From assembly GCF_003967555.1 (NCBI RefSeq), contig NZ_BIFS01000001.1:4030001-4094000 (forward strand): DNA of 64,000 nt. Direction: 5' to 3'. Each line of letters opens with the position of its first letter. Position 1 is the stretch's first letter. A model generated the notes under the pieces. It was not told where the DNA came from. It searched no databases and worked only from the letters and a program-made list of their open reading frames with translations. This document shows positions 38,723 to 49,011 of the stretch, piece by piece. This stretch comes from Dictyobacter kobayashii (GTDB taxonomy: Bacteria > Chloroflexota > Ktedonobacteria > Ktedonobacterales > Ktedonobacteraceae). Made by a program: the position numbers and the translations under genes.

Positions 38723-41700
38723 TCAATGAGTTTGAATTTTACCAGTTGCATGGAGCGTCCAGTGGTCGTGTGGTTGATCTGGTGCACCGACAGCATGGCT
38801 ATAAATGTTAAATGTTGCCTGATCCTGGGCGTCGGCAGAAAGAACAACTTGAACCTTCTGGGAACCCTCCTCAGGTAAGAGAAGAAGTTTCTTGAGCTCT
38901 ATCTCTTTCAGGCTATATGTTTGAGTACCCAGAGCTTCTCTAGTTGCCGCCTGGGCCATCTCAATATAAGCCGACATCGAAAGGGCGGTCGAGCCCTGGA
39001 TGCGATGGCCTTTTAGATAGGGCAAGCGTTGTACATCTAATGTGCTCTCCCATACATGCATACGCACTGGATGAACCAGGGCGACATGGGTATCCAGTAA
39101 AGGATGGCGTTGCGCTGAACGCTCTACTGGTGGTGTTGCTACCGGATGTTTCGCTACCTGTTGGACTCCAGGGCTATCCTTTGGCTTGAACCAGCATCGC
39201 TGGCGTTCAAATGGATAGGTCGGCAAGGCTATCACCTGACGTTGATAATCATGCTCAAAACCAGCCCAGTCAATATTGATGCCCAGCGTAAAGAGTTTAC
39301 CCATATCTTCCAGCAATGTTTGCCAGTTGCCATGTTCTTTGTGCAGGGAAGGCAACCAGTAATTATCTGTTGCAGGCAGACAGCGTTTCCCCATATTGAT
39401 CAAGGTGGCCGCAGGGCCTACCTCAATAAAGATATCGCAGCCTTGCTCCGCCAGAGTGGTCATACCCCTGACGAACTGGACCGCACCGCGTGTCTGGGTG
39501 CGCCAATAATGGGCATCCACCGTTTCACCAACGCTCAGCAACTGGCCAGTAACATTGCTGACCAGGGGTAAGCGAAGTGGCGCAAGCGCGACCTCGCTGG
39601 CTACCTGTTCAAAGTCATCCAGCATCGGCTCAATTAACGGCGAATGGAAGGCATGGGAGACCGTCATCGGATGGGTATTGATACCCGCCGCCTCCAACTG
39701 CTTAACAATTTCCTGCACCGCCGCCGCATCCCCCGAGAGTACCGTATTCTGAGGACCATTAATAGCGGCCACTGATACCAAATGTTGTACCGGTTCAATG
39801 AATGGTTGCAATTGTTCAGGGGTGGCAAAGGCTACTATCATACTACCCTGTTGCTGTAACGCCTGCATCAGCCGTCCACGGGCACTGATCAGTTTCAAGC
39901 CATCTTCCAGGCTAAGCATCCCGGCCACACAGGCCGCCACATACTCGCCAACGCTGTGTCCCAGCACAACATCTGGCGTAATGCCCCAGGATTTCCAGAG
40001 TTCGGCCAGTGCATACTCCAGGGCGAACAGGGCTGGTTGGGTATAGGCGGTCTCATCCAGAGAAGGATTCTCCAGAGAAGGATAGAGGACCGAGATTAAC
40101 GGTTGCTCCAGATAGTTTTGTAGGATCTGCTCGCAACGGTCAAGGGCCTGGCGGAAGGTGGGCTGGGTATCATAGAGTTGCCGGGCCATACCTATATATT
40201 GTGAGCCCTGACCGGTAAACAGGAAGGCGATTTTATGCTGTGTGTTAGCTGTTTTACGTCCCTGCTGAATGGTCGGGGCGGCTTTACCTTGCATAAAGGT
40301 CGCCAGTTGTCCACGTAGCCGCTCTGTAGTCGTCGTTGTAATGGCCAATCGTGACGCAAAATGCGTGCGACCAGTGTTGGCTGTATAGCAGAGATCGGCG
40401 ACAGTTGTAGCTGGATATTCTTTTAAGAAAGCTTGATACTGGCGTACCAGTTGCAGCAATGCCTCGTCACTATGTGCTGACAGCGTGAGCAGATGCTGTG
40501 AACGCTCGGCCTCATTGGTCACAGTGCGGGTGGCAGGGGCCGCTTCAAGGATCATATGGACATTCGTGCCACCGAAACCAAAGGCACTCACACCGGCGAT
40601 CCGTCGTTCGGCGGGCCAGGGCTGGGGCCGGGTTGGAATCGCGAAGGTTGTATCCTCGAAAGAGATATGCGAATTCAGCTTCTGGAAATGCAGGTTAGGA
40701 ACGATCTCACCCTTTTGCAGGCTGAGCACCGTCTTCATCAGACCAGCGATACCAGCGGCCGATTCCAGGTGTCCGACATTCGTTTTGACCGCACCTAATA
40801 GACAGCTCTGCTCCGGTGTGCGTTGTGACATCAAAACAGATTTGAGCGAGGCCACCTCGATGGGATCACCCAGCGGGGTGCTGGAACCATGGGTCTCGAC
40901 ATAGCTAACCAGGCTGGGATGTACTTTCGCATTACTCAGAGCCTGGCGAATAACCGCCTCCTGGGATGGACCATTGGGGGCCGTTAGCCCATTACTGCGC
41001 CCATCCTGGTTCACCGCTGAGCCGCGAATGACTGCCAGCACCGTGTCTCCATCGCGCTGAGCTTCTGATAGCGGCTTGAGCAGAACCAGCCCGCAGCCCT
41101 CGCCGCGCACATAGCCATCGGCGCTATCATCAAACGTCTTGCAGCGACCGTCCGAAGACATCATGCGAGCCTGGGAAAAAGTAATCGTCAACTCGGGGGT
41201 CAGGATCAGATTGACGCCACCAGCCAGGGCCAGTGTAGATTCATGGTTGCGCAGACTCTGACAGGCCTGATGTACGGCCAGCAAAGACGAAGAGCATGCG
41301 GTATCCATTGCCATACTCGGTCCGCGCAGATCCAGCACATACGAGATACGATTGGCCGCGATACTATGGGCATTGCCTGTACCGGCATAGGCATCAGCAT
41401 CCTCTGGACGGCGAAACTGTAGGCGTGAATAATCGTCACTGCTGATCCCAACAAAGACCCCGGTCTGGCTTCCGGCCAGTTTCTCGGGGCCACGCCAGCA
41501 TATTCTAAAGTCTCCCAGGCCACTTCCAGTAACAGACGCTGCTGTGGGTCCATACCATCGGCCTCACGGGGTGAGATGCCAAAGAAGCTTGGATCAAATT
41601 TGTCCACCTCGGGCAGGAAACCGCCCCAGCGCGTATTCATTTTGCCGGGAGTGGCTGGTGCCTCAGCGTAGTAATCCTGGCTATTCCAGCGCTCGGCCGG

Positions 41701-43926
41701 CACTTCAGAGATACCATCAATACCATTGCGCAATAGATGCCAGAACTCATCGGGATTTCTGGCGCCTGGAAAGCGGCAGCCCAGACCGATGATCGCAATA
41801 GCATCCTGGTCAAAAGAACTTTGTCCTGGTGTCTCAGCAACCTCTTCGGCTACTTGTTCCCCATTAGCTAGATAGCGGGCCAGGGCATCGATGGTTGGAT
41901 AATCATAGGCCAGCGTGGGTGCCAGCGAACGATGCAGCAAATCTTCCAGATCGGCTGAAAGGCTAACCGCCTGGGCTGAATCCATACCATAGTAAGCAAA
42001 GGGCGTGTTTATATTGACTGCACCTGGTGCGACCTTTAGCGCCTCAGCCACATGTTCTACCAGCCACGAGCGCAGCATCGCCACATCCACCGCTGGTTCA
42101 ACAGGTTGTTCTTCCTGTACTCGTTGTGACTGTTCGGTTGGAGGTATCTCAGGAACGGATTGAGAAATAATATTTTCACTGGCATCTTGTTGCCAGGCAA
42201 GAACCACATCGAGGGTGCCATCTAAATAATGTTCTTTACTACCCCGGCGTTGCACCTTGCCACTCGATGTTTTAGGCAGGCTGCCAGGCTTAATCAGGGC
42301 AATCGCGGAAACCTGGACCTCATGCTGCAGGGCGATGGCCTGCCGAATAGCGGCAATCACCAGATCCAGATTTGAGGACAGGGCGGTACGCTCTACCTCA
42401 TGCACAATCACCAGGCGCTCCTCGCCGTCAGCCTCAATTGAAAATGCAGCCCCACCATTTAAGCGCAGGGCGGCATGGCAGGATTCTACCGTCTTCTCAA
42501 TATCTTGAGGATAATGATTGCTACCGCGAATAATAATCAGATCCTTGAGGCGGCCCGTAATAAAGAGCTCATCATGATCTGAGAAGCCCAGATCCCCGGT
42601 ACGCAGGAAAGGACCCTCTCCATTGGACAGATATGCTTGAAAAGTCTCAGCCGTCTCCACAGGCCGCTGCCAGTAGCCCTGAGCGACACTGGGTCCCGCC
42701 ACCCAGATCTCTCCAACGTGATCAGGGGCACATGGCGTATTGGTTTCAGGGTCTACAATCAAGACAGTTTGATCGTCGTGGCTGTGCCCGATACTCACCA
42801 GCGTCCTGGCATCATCAGCGGCAGCAACTTCCTGAGCCAGATTTTGTTTCAGGGCCTCGCCCTGGAATGAACGTACGGTTGGGAAGACACCTTTGGTCCC
42901 GGCACTCACTACCAACGTAGCCTCGGCCAGACCATAGCAAGGATAGAAATAATTGCGGCGGAAACCACAGGAAGCAAAAGCCTCCGCAAAGCGCTCCATC
43001 GTATCAGCGCGCACCGGTTCCGCACCATTGGCAACGATCTCCCAATGACTCAAATCAAGAGTTTCTTTTTGCTCAGCTGTAACCTTGCGTACACAGAGAT
43101 CATACGCGAAATTAGGGGCACCACTGATAGTAGCCTGGGTACGCGAGACTGCCTGTAGCCAACGATAAGGGCGTTGTAAAAATGTAGTGGGGGCCATAAT
43201 CGTAGATTCGTAGCCCGCATAGAGTGGTTGAAGAACACCACCAATAAGACCAAGATCGTGATAAAGTGGCAACCAGGTTACACCATGGGCGTTCTCGGGA
43301 TGCTGGCAATAGCGTTCTACTAAAGATAAATTATGTAATAAATTGCCATGGGTCACCATTACTCCTTTAGGAACCCCGGTTGAGCCTGAAGTATACTGCA
43401 AAAATGCCAATGTTTCACTGGCAACCTCAGGCATCTGCCATTGGGAAGCAATGTCGGTGAGGGTGTCAGTGACGAGAACAGGTGCAGATTGAAGTTCAGG
43501 AGTTTGGTTAAGTAGACTAGAAACTTTTGAAGAAAGTGCAGTAGAAGTCATAACGACCTGTGCATCAACATTTTGCGCTATCGCTCGAAATTTTGTCAGT
43601 GTACGATCAGAGCGAACCGCAGAAGGTGGGTACACCGGGACTGCAATAATTCCACTGTATAAGCAACCAAAGAATGCGACGATAAAGTCTAACCCGGATG
43701 GGTAGATGAGCAAGGCGCGGCTTCCGCGAGGGATGCGCTCTTGCAAAGAGGCACCGATAATTCTTGCTTGGTGATCAAGCTCCGCGAATGTGAGGGCATC
43801 TTTTTCTTTGTCTCCATCAGTCAAAAAAGTGTAGATGCGCTGTTCGGGCTGTTGGACTGCCCTCCAACGAAGGAGATTGACCAGAGTAGAAAACTCACGC
43901 GAGGGTGGCAAAATACGTGTTTTCAA
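38723..43926 (-). CDS. PKS loading protein: FAAL-ACP-KS-AT-DH N-half, frameshifted in this sequence
   Basis: About 1734 aa after repair. Residues 1-600: fatty-acyl-AMP ligase (YTSGSTGVPKGVMVTHGN, GLAEATLVVSAG, SGKVQRRGSKEHYL), which activates a fatty acid and loads the ACP at about 615-690 (YGMDSAQAV). KS from about 709 with DTACSSS, ETHGSSTPLGDP and KTNVGHLESAAG (Cys, His, His). AT with GHSVGEYVA near 1324 and the HAFH motif, so malonyl-CoA is predicted. The C-terminus is the first hotdog of a dehydratase with catalytic His in LKGHRIQGS, and stops there. The frame breaks at 41486-41489 in the KS; one extra C gives APEKLAGSQTGVFVGISSDDY. Start is TTG at 43926 with AGGA upstream; no ATG suits. 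Confidence 0.92.
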
Positions 43927-44152
43927 TTTTACTATTCCTGGTCGGGAAATATCGAAAGCAAATTGCTAGTATTAGAGCAAAAAGCAATCGAGTTACATAT
44001 TTATTTATGCGTCTGTTATTGATAATACATTTAAGTCAATAGGCTGTCAACCGTTTTCCGCGAGAGAATCTTTGCTCCATTCTAGATGAGCTTGTCCCAT
44101 GAATTTTGTCATTCTACATTTTTTCGCGTACCGCTCCAGCAAGTTCTAACAG

Positions 44153-44243
44153 GCAGGAGGTGCAGGAGGACGGCTAGTCCTCCTGCCGGGGTGTGGGGTG
44201 TTCCCCACTAAATCCCTCCCCTCGCCGCCGCAGGCGGCAAAGA
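44153..44243 (-). repeat. Single copy of the GC-rich hairpin repeat
   Basis: Read on the minus strand it is GCCGCC-tgc-GGCGGC, then GTGGGG-aaca-CCCCAC, then GCAGGAGGAC-tagcc-GTCCTCCTGC, matching the 15786 element almost block for block but with changed bases on both sides of the last stem. It lies in the gap between the PKS start and the HTH gene. The remainder of the 43927-44297 stretch shows no gene. Confidence 0.85.
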
Positions 44244-44297
44244 AGAGAAGCAAATGCCCCTGGTCGCTATGGGTAGCGTATGTACTTCATTATAGCA

Positions 44298-44354
44298 GAA
44301 TAAAAGAGAGGCTGACTTCTTATAAGCTAAAAGAAGCCAACCTCTCTTTTATTC
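44298..44354 (-). terminator. Terminator for the HTH gene
   Basis: GAATAAAAGAGAGG (44298-44311) pairs with CCTCTCTTTTATTC (44341-44354), and inner bases CTTC/GAAG extend the stem; downstream of the minus-strand HTH gene. Confidence 0.8.
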
Positions 44355-44477
44355 ATCATTAGATCGTAGCAAAATTGGAAAGCGCAAATATTTGTTCAGT
44401 ACCATCACACTCATGCAATAGTATCCATTATATATTGGAATAGAAGCATGTGATGAATACTATATGCGCCTTATTCC

Positions 44478-44675
44478 TTATTCCGCACCCAGTTGATTAG
44501 CTGCGTCACCCAGAACACGATCAAGGGTCTCGCGTTTAATGCGATAGGCCTGACGCTCATTGACGTGAGGCAGGATGACAGCTTCCAGGGCACCTTGTTT
44601 CACCCAGCGACGAACGGTGGTGTCATCTACACGTAGGATGTCTGCAACTTCGGATACGGTTAATAGCTCGCTCAT
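44478..44675 (-). CDS. Excisionase-type helix-turn-helix DNA-binding protein
   Basis: 65 aa single-domain winged HTH of the excisionase/MerR-like (HTH_17) group: LLTVSEVADILRVDDTTVRRWVKQGALEAV followed by the wing and YRIKRETLDRVL. ATG at 44675 has GAGGAG about 9 nt upstream. Such small proteins act as recombination directionality factors or as local regulators; no integrase or attachment site is seen here, so a regulator is more likely. A dyad (44811-44838) in its upstream region could be its own operator. Confidence 0.85.
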   Translation of the reverse strand: MSELLTVSEVADILRVDDTTVRRWVKQGALEAVILPHVNERQAYRIKRETLDRVLGDAANQLGAE

Positions 44676-44810
44676 GTGATATATCTCCTCTTTAAAGTTA
44701 GTTTGGATATATGTGCAATTTCTACTGATACACTTATGCCAGTAATCTGTGTGCTAAATATGCCCAACGCCCGGCGTGTGCTCACTGCGACGTAGAAATA
44801 CACAAGAAAA

Positions 44811-44838
44811 CATTGTATGTGCATTGTACAACAATGTA
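44811..44838. promoter_or_regulatory. Dyad upstream of the HTH gene
   Basis: CATTGT-aca-ACAATG (44822-44836) is a perfect dyad, and a further CATTGTAT half-site stands at 44811. Another inverted pair, AACAAAGTT (44892) and AACTTTGTT (44933), lies further on. These may be operators in the 760-bp gap 44676-45437, which holds no convincing gene and should carry the promoter for the PknG-like operon. Confidence 0.4.
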
Positions 44839-45437
44839 TCAGCTAAGTAAAGAGGGGAGTAACTTTTAGTAATACAAGGAGTGTAGCGGCCAACAAAGTT
44901 TTTTGCTTGTATAGCTCCCAACAACTTTGTTACAAATACGCGCCTAAGTAAAGAATAGATAGAACTATCTGGCTATTCCATTGTGTTTTTGCTATTTTTT
45001 AGATTCTATAGCAGTTAAAACGAATAATTTTTTGCTAGCTTTCTGAAGGACAAAAGTTCAAATAAGCGGTATTATCTAAAAGCTTTTCTTGAGATGCTCA
45101 GGAAAAACAGATGTCACTGACATTTATTGATCTCTATAGTAACTACGGGTGTTACAAGTTGATACGAATGTTGTTTGCCCCAGGATACATATCAACCGAA
45201 ATAAGTGAAAAAGATAGCCAATTTGGGATGGTATATTAGAGATTGCTCTCTATATAGGAGGTATGTGATTGGATGCAAGCTGCAAATCAATAAAGGCCAA
45301 ATTCTTGAGCGTTTTTTGAGGTTTTCAGGCATATAATAGCGAATAATGAATGAAAAAATTCTATTGATATTGTAAATAATGAATGCGAAATAGCCTGTGA
45401 TCGGGCTTTATATTCAGTTTTTTCATGGAGGAAATAA

Positions 45438-47627
45438 ATGTCTTCCTGCCCAAATTGTCATCAGCCAGTAGGAAAGGATGATGATATTTGCGAGAACTGC
45501 GGTGCCGTCCTCTCTTCACTGCTTGCCCCGGCCACCTTTGTGGAGGCATCCATTGTACCCCAGCCAAGTAATCTTCCCGGGCAGTCTTTACCTCAAACCT
45601 GTCCAAATTGCCATCAGCCCCTGCATGCAGGCGATGATATCTGTGAACAGTGCGGCATGGTAGTTGATGTACAGGTCTCATCCGTGCCAGCTTCAGCAGC
45701 GGTAAACCAGGCGCAGGCGGTCACTAATGGGGATAGCTGTCCTAATTGCGGTAATAAAAGGACTTCTGGGGTAAAGTTTTGCGGGCGCTGCGGCTACAAC
45801 TTTACAGCAACCACCACCGGACCAGCCAGCAGCCCTGCCGTACGGGAGCCAGCCGCGGTACCAGCAAGTTTGCAGATTGGTAGTCTGCTCAACTCTAAAT
45901 ATAAAGTGACACGAACTATTGGTGCGGGTGGTATGGGTGCCGTCTACCTGGCTGATGACCAGGTCTTAAAGCGCCAGGTGGTAATAAAGGCTCTTCTCAG
46001 TGAAGATGATCCAGATCTGGTGGAACAAAGTGTCAAAGAACGTGAGTTCCTGGCTGCCGTCAAACATGCCAATATCGTTTCGATCTATGACTTTATCACT
46101 GTCGGAACGCAAGGCTATATTGTAATGGAGTATGTGCATGGTAAAACGCTGGAAGATCTGCTTGAAGAGCGCAGGGAGCCGCTTGGCGTAGAGGAAGCAA
46201 TCGGTTATGTGCTAGGGATTTTACCTGCCTTCTCATATCTCGCCAAACTGGGCCTGGTCTATTGTGATTTTAAGCCTCAGAATGTCATGTTGGAGCAACT
46301 TAAAGACGGCACAAAGATCGTCAAGCTGATCGACCTGGGAACGGTCATCAAGTATGAGCCGCATCCAAAGGATGTTTATGGCACGCATGGTTTTTATGCA
46401 CCAGAAGCGGTTAAGAATCCCTCACCAGCGACAGATCTTTATTCTATTTGCCGCACCCTGGCATACCTGGTAACGCGAATGGATCTGGCCAACCCCATCT
46501 TTGGAATGCCTTCATCTGAGTACTACAAAGTATTTCGGGACCATCCCGGCCTCTATCGGCTATTGACCAAAGGGACGAATACCAGGGCCGCTCTGCGCTT
46601 TCAAAACGCTGAAGAGTTACGCGACCAATTGACAGGAGTCTTGCGGCAGATCGTTGGTGGTCGACCAGGGGTTCCCACAGGCTCAAATATGTTTGTCGCT
46701 GGTATTCTGACGACAACAGGCAAGCTCGGACTACGAGGCGAGGCTATTCTGGACGAAGCGGATAAGGCCATTGATATGTTGCGCTATGGTGATCAGGCCT
46801 TACGAGCTGGTAGCTACAGCAGTGCGCGCAACTTTTATCAGCAGGCCGTTAAGGTTAATCCCAACAGTGTCGATGCACACCTACGCCTGGCGGAAATCGC
46901 GATGGACCAGGGAGAGTATACCCAGGCCCTGGCTGAAATCACGCAGGTACAGCGTAGATCTCCTGGACATTGGAAGGTGGCCTGGTACACCGGGCGCTTA
47001 TTAGAGGCGCAGGGAAAATATCAAGAGGCCGCTGATCAGTATCGTGAACTAATGGCGGATCTACCTGGTGAGTTACCACCCCAGCAGTCTCTGGCCAGGG
47101 TGTGTGCGCGTATGGGTGATACGGTCAGCGCGGTCGAGCTCTACACCAGGGTCCTAAAAGCCGATCCGGGCAATACCGAAGTCATCCTGGGTGTTACAGA
47201 TGCGTTGATTCAGCTGCAACGCTGGAATGAAGCGGCCGTTATTCTGCGTGGAGTCAACGAAGCGGCGGCCAGGTATGTGGATGCCCAACTGCTACTGTGC
47301 GAACTCTATTTGCAACGCATGGTACCCTTAACTCCACAAAATGTACAGAACGCAGCCGAAGCCATCCAGGGCTTATTGGGACGTACCGAAGATCCACGTT
47401 ACTACCTGATGCGCGGAGACATTTACCGGGCAGCCTGGTTGATGGCCAGGAACAAACAACTCCCCTCGAATATCAGTATTGCCGGTATCTCCAAAATCGA
47501 GCCCCGTAGCCTGGGTCAGGCAGCCGAAGAGAGCTATAGCGAATACCTGCGTCGCGAGCGACATCCTATCCAGCGTGAAGCAGTGGTACGACGTCGTTTT
47601 GAGGTAGCACCCTGGCATTGGGTCTGA
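45438..47627 (+). CDS. pknG: PknG-like Ser/Thr protein kinase with zinc ribbons and TPR domain
   Basis: 729 aa, soluble. Three CxxC...CxxC zinc ribbons occupy residues 4-22, 54-74 and 100-118; the kinase domain (about 150-400) has GAGGMGAVYLA and VVIKAL; TPR repeats fill about 440-690. The catalytic loop is YCDFKPQNVML and the metal loop is LIDLG: Arg-less HRD and DLG are exactly the PknG signature, and the order redox/zinc domain - kinase - TPR is also PknG's, with zinc ribbons in place of rubredoxin. PknG controls 2-oxoglutarate metabolism via FHA proteins in actinobacteria. Followed by a vWA gene and a four-TM sensor gene, probably one operon. ATG has GGAGG 7 nt upstream. Confidence 0.9.
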   Translation: MSSCPNCHQPVGKDDDICENCGAVLSSLLAPATFVEASIVPQPSNLPGQSLPQTCPNCHQPLHAGDDICEQCGMVVDVQVSSVPASAAVNQAQAVTNGDSCPNCGNKRTSGVKFCGRCGYNFTATTTGPASSPAVREPAAVPASLQIGSLLNSKYKVTRTIGAGGMGAVYLADDQVLKRQVVIKALLSEDDPDLVEQSVKEREFLAAVKHANIVSIYDFITVGTQGYIVMEYVHGKTLEDLLEERREPLGVEEAIGYVLGILPAFSYLAKLGLVYCDFKPQNVMLEQLKDGTKIVKLIDLGTVIKYEPHPKDVYGTHGFYAPEAVKNPSPATDLYSICRTLAYLVTRMDLANPIFGMPSSEYYKVFRDHPGLYRLLTKGTNTRAALRFQNAEELRDQLTGVLRQIVGGRPGVPTGSNMFVAGILTTTGKLGLRGEAILDEADKAIDMLRYGDQALRAGSYSSARNFYQQAVKVNPNSVDAHLRLAEIAMDQGEYTQALAEITQVQRRSPGHWKVAWYTGRLLEAQGKYQEAADQYRELMADLPGELPPQQSLARVCARMGDTVSAVELYTRVLKADPGNTEVILGVTDALIQLQRWNEAAVILRGVNEAAARYVDAQLLLCELYLQRMVPLTPQNVQNAAEAIQGLLGRTEDPRYYLMRGDIYRAAWLMARNKQLPSNISIAGISKIEPRSLGQAAEESYSEYLRRERHPIQREAVVRRRFEVAPWHWV

Positions 47628-47722
47628 GGTTCCATCATTATCCCTAAAAATGTATGCGTTATTGTTCTACCCCTGAGTAAAGCGATATTATCAAATCTCT
47701 TTAAAGAAAGAAGCGCAAAGCT

Positions 47723-48985
47723 ATGTTTACAATCACTGCCTATCACAATCCTTTTCTACGCGTCAATCAAACCGCCATGCAAGCGGTCCTCTCGGTAAAA
47801 GTAGATGAGCAATTGGCGGTGGGCCCCACCCCCCAGGCCCTGGCGATTGCCCTGGATCGATCTGGCTCAATGGATGGTGCCAAGATCAGCGCGGCCCGTG
47901 AAGGTGCGATAAAGATCGTGCAGGCCCTGGATGAGAGTATGCTATTCATGGTCGTAACTTTCAATGATTCTGGGAGCGTCCTGGCTGGTCCTGTACTGGC
48001 AACCACTGAGAATAAAAAACAGGCCATTGCCGCTCTACAAAGGGTCCGACCGGCTGGTGGAACGCGTATGAGTGCGGCCCTCAATCTGATTGCCGACAAA
48101 CTACAGCACGAGCAAGCACGTGCCCTCAAGATCCTCTTTCTAACCGATGGCAGGAACGAAGGAGAAACACGGGCGCAATTAAACAAGGCTGTGGCCCGTT
48201 GTGCAGAGGTGCATATCAGTATCAGTGCATGGGGAGTTGGTACGGATTGGGACGCCGCCGAACTGCGCCATATTGCCGATGCCACACATGGTAGCGCAGA
48301 TATCATTCCCACTCCCAGGCAGGTTGAAGCCGCCTTTACGCAAGCATTCCAGGAGATGCGCAAAACAGCCATCTCCAACGCACGGCTCTTGCTCTGGAGC
48401 CCCAATGGAGTACGCATCACACGTATTGAGCAGGTCTATCCATCTATCGTGCCCCTGGGATTAGAGCCTGATGCTGGCAACCCGCGCCAGGTTGTGGCCT
48501 CGCTGGGTTCGTTGGCGGCTGGAGATCAGCGCGATTACCTGCTACATCTAGAGATGCCTGCTTATCCGATTGGGCAGCAGTTTATGCTGATCCGACCGAC
48601 CCTGCGTTTTCAAGCCGGAGGAATGCAGGAGCTCGAAGAGAAGAGTGCGCGTAGCGGCTGGGTCTTTGTGCAATGGACCGAGAACGCGGCGCAGGCAGCC
48701 CAGATCGAGGAGCATATCGCGCATTACACTAACCAGGAAGAACTGTCACGCAGCATTAAAGAGGGACAGGAAGCCCTGGCGGCTGGTGATAGCGAAAAAG
48801 CTACTCGACTCCTGGGACGGGCGCTAGAGATCAGTGAGAGTACAAATAATGAGCGTATTACGCGCCTGCTCAATGATATTGTTGAACGCGATGCCAGGGG
48901 GACTATTCATTTGAGCCAGCGTGCCGATGCAGTCGCGCGCAAGACACTGGCAATCAATACAGGCCGAACCTCAAAATTGAAATAG
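47723..48985 (+). CDS. von Willebrand factor A domain protein
   Basis: 420 aa, no signal peptide. The vWA domain (about 38-220) has an intact metal-ion-dependent adhesion site: DRSGSMDG, the Thr in GGTRMSAAL and Asp in FLTDGRNEG. A beta-rich middle domain follows (VRITRIEQVYPSIVPLG...), then a helical C-terminus (EGQEALAAGDSEKATRLLGRALE) that looks like a TPR-type hairpin. Such cytosolic vWA proteins often accompany kinases in Chloroflexota and cyanobacteria as assembly partners. It lies 95 bp after the kinase and 26 bp before the sensor-like membrane protein. Confidence 0.88.
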   Translation: MFTITAYHNPFLRVNQTAMQAVLSVKVDEQLAVGPTPQALAIALDRSGSMDGAKISAAREGAIKIVQALDESMLFMVVTFNDSGSVLAGPVLATTENKKQAIAALQRVRPAGGTRMSAALNLIADKLQHEQARALKILFLTDGRNEGETRAQLNKAVARCAEVHISISAWGVGTDWDAAELRHIADATHGSADIIPTPRQVEAAFTQAFQEMRKTAISNARLLLWSPNGVRITRIEQVYPSIVPLGLEPDAGNPRQVVASLGSLAAGDQRDYLLHLEMPAYPIGQQFMLIRPTLRFQAGGMQELEEKSARSGWVFVQWTENAAQAAQIEEHIAHYTNQEELSRSIKEGQEALAAGDSEKATRLLGRALEISESTNNERITRLLNDIVERDARGTIHLSQRADAVARKTLAINTGRTSKLK

Positions 48986-49011
48986 GCGTGAGTGAAAGAA
49001 GAGACTTTCGT

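Noticed and set aside
44478..44675. Marker of an integrated mobile element (excisionase)
   Set aside because: No integrase, attachment repeats or tRNA nearby; the family also includes ordinary regulators.
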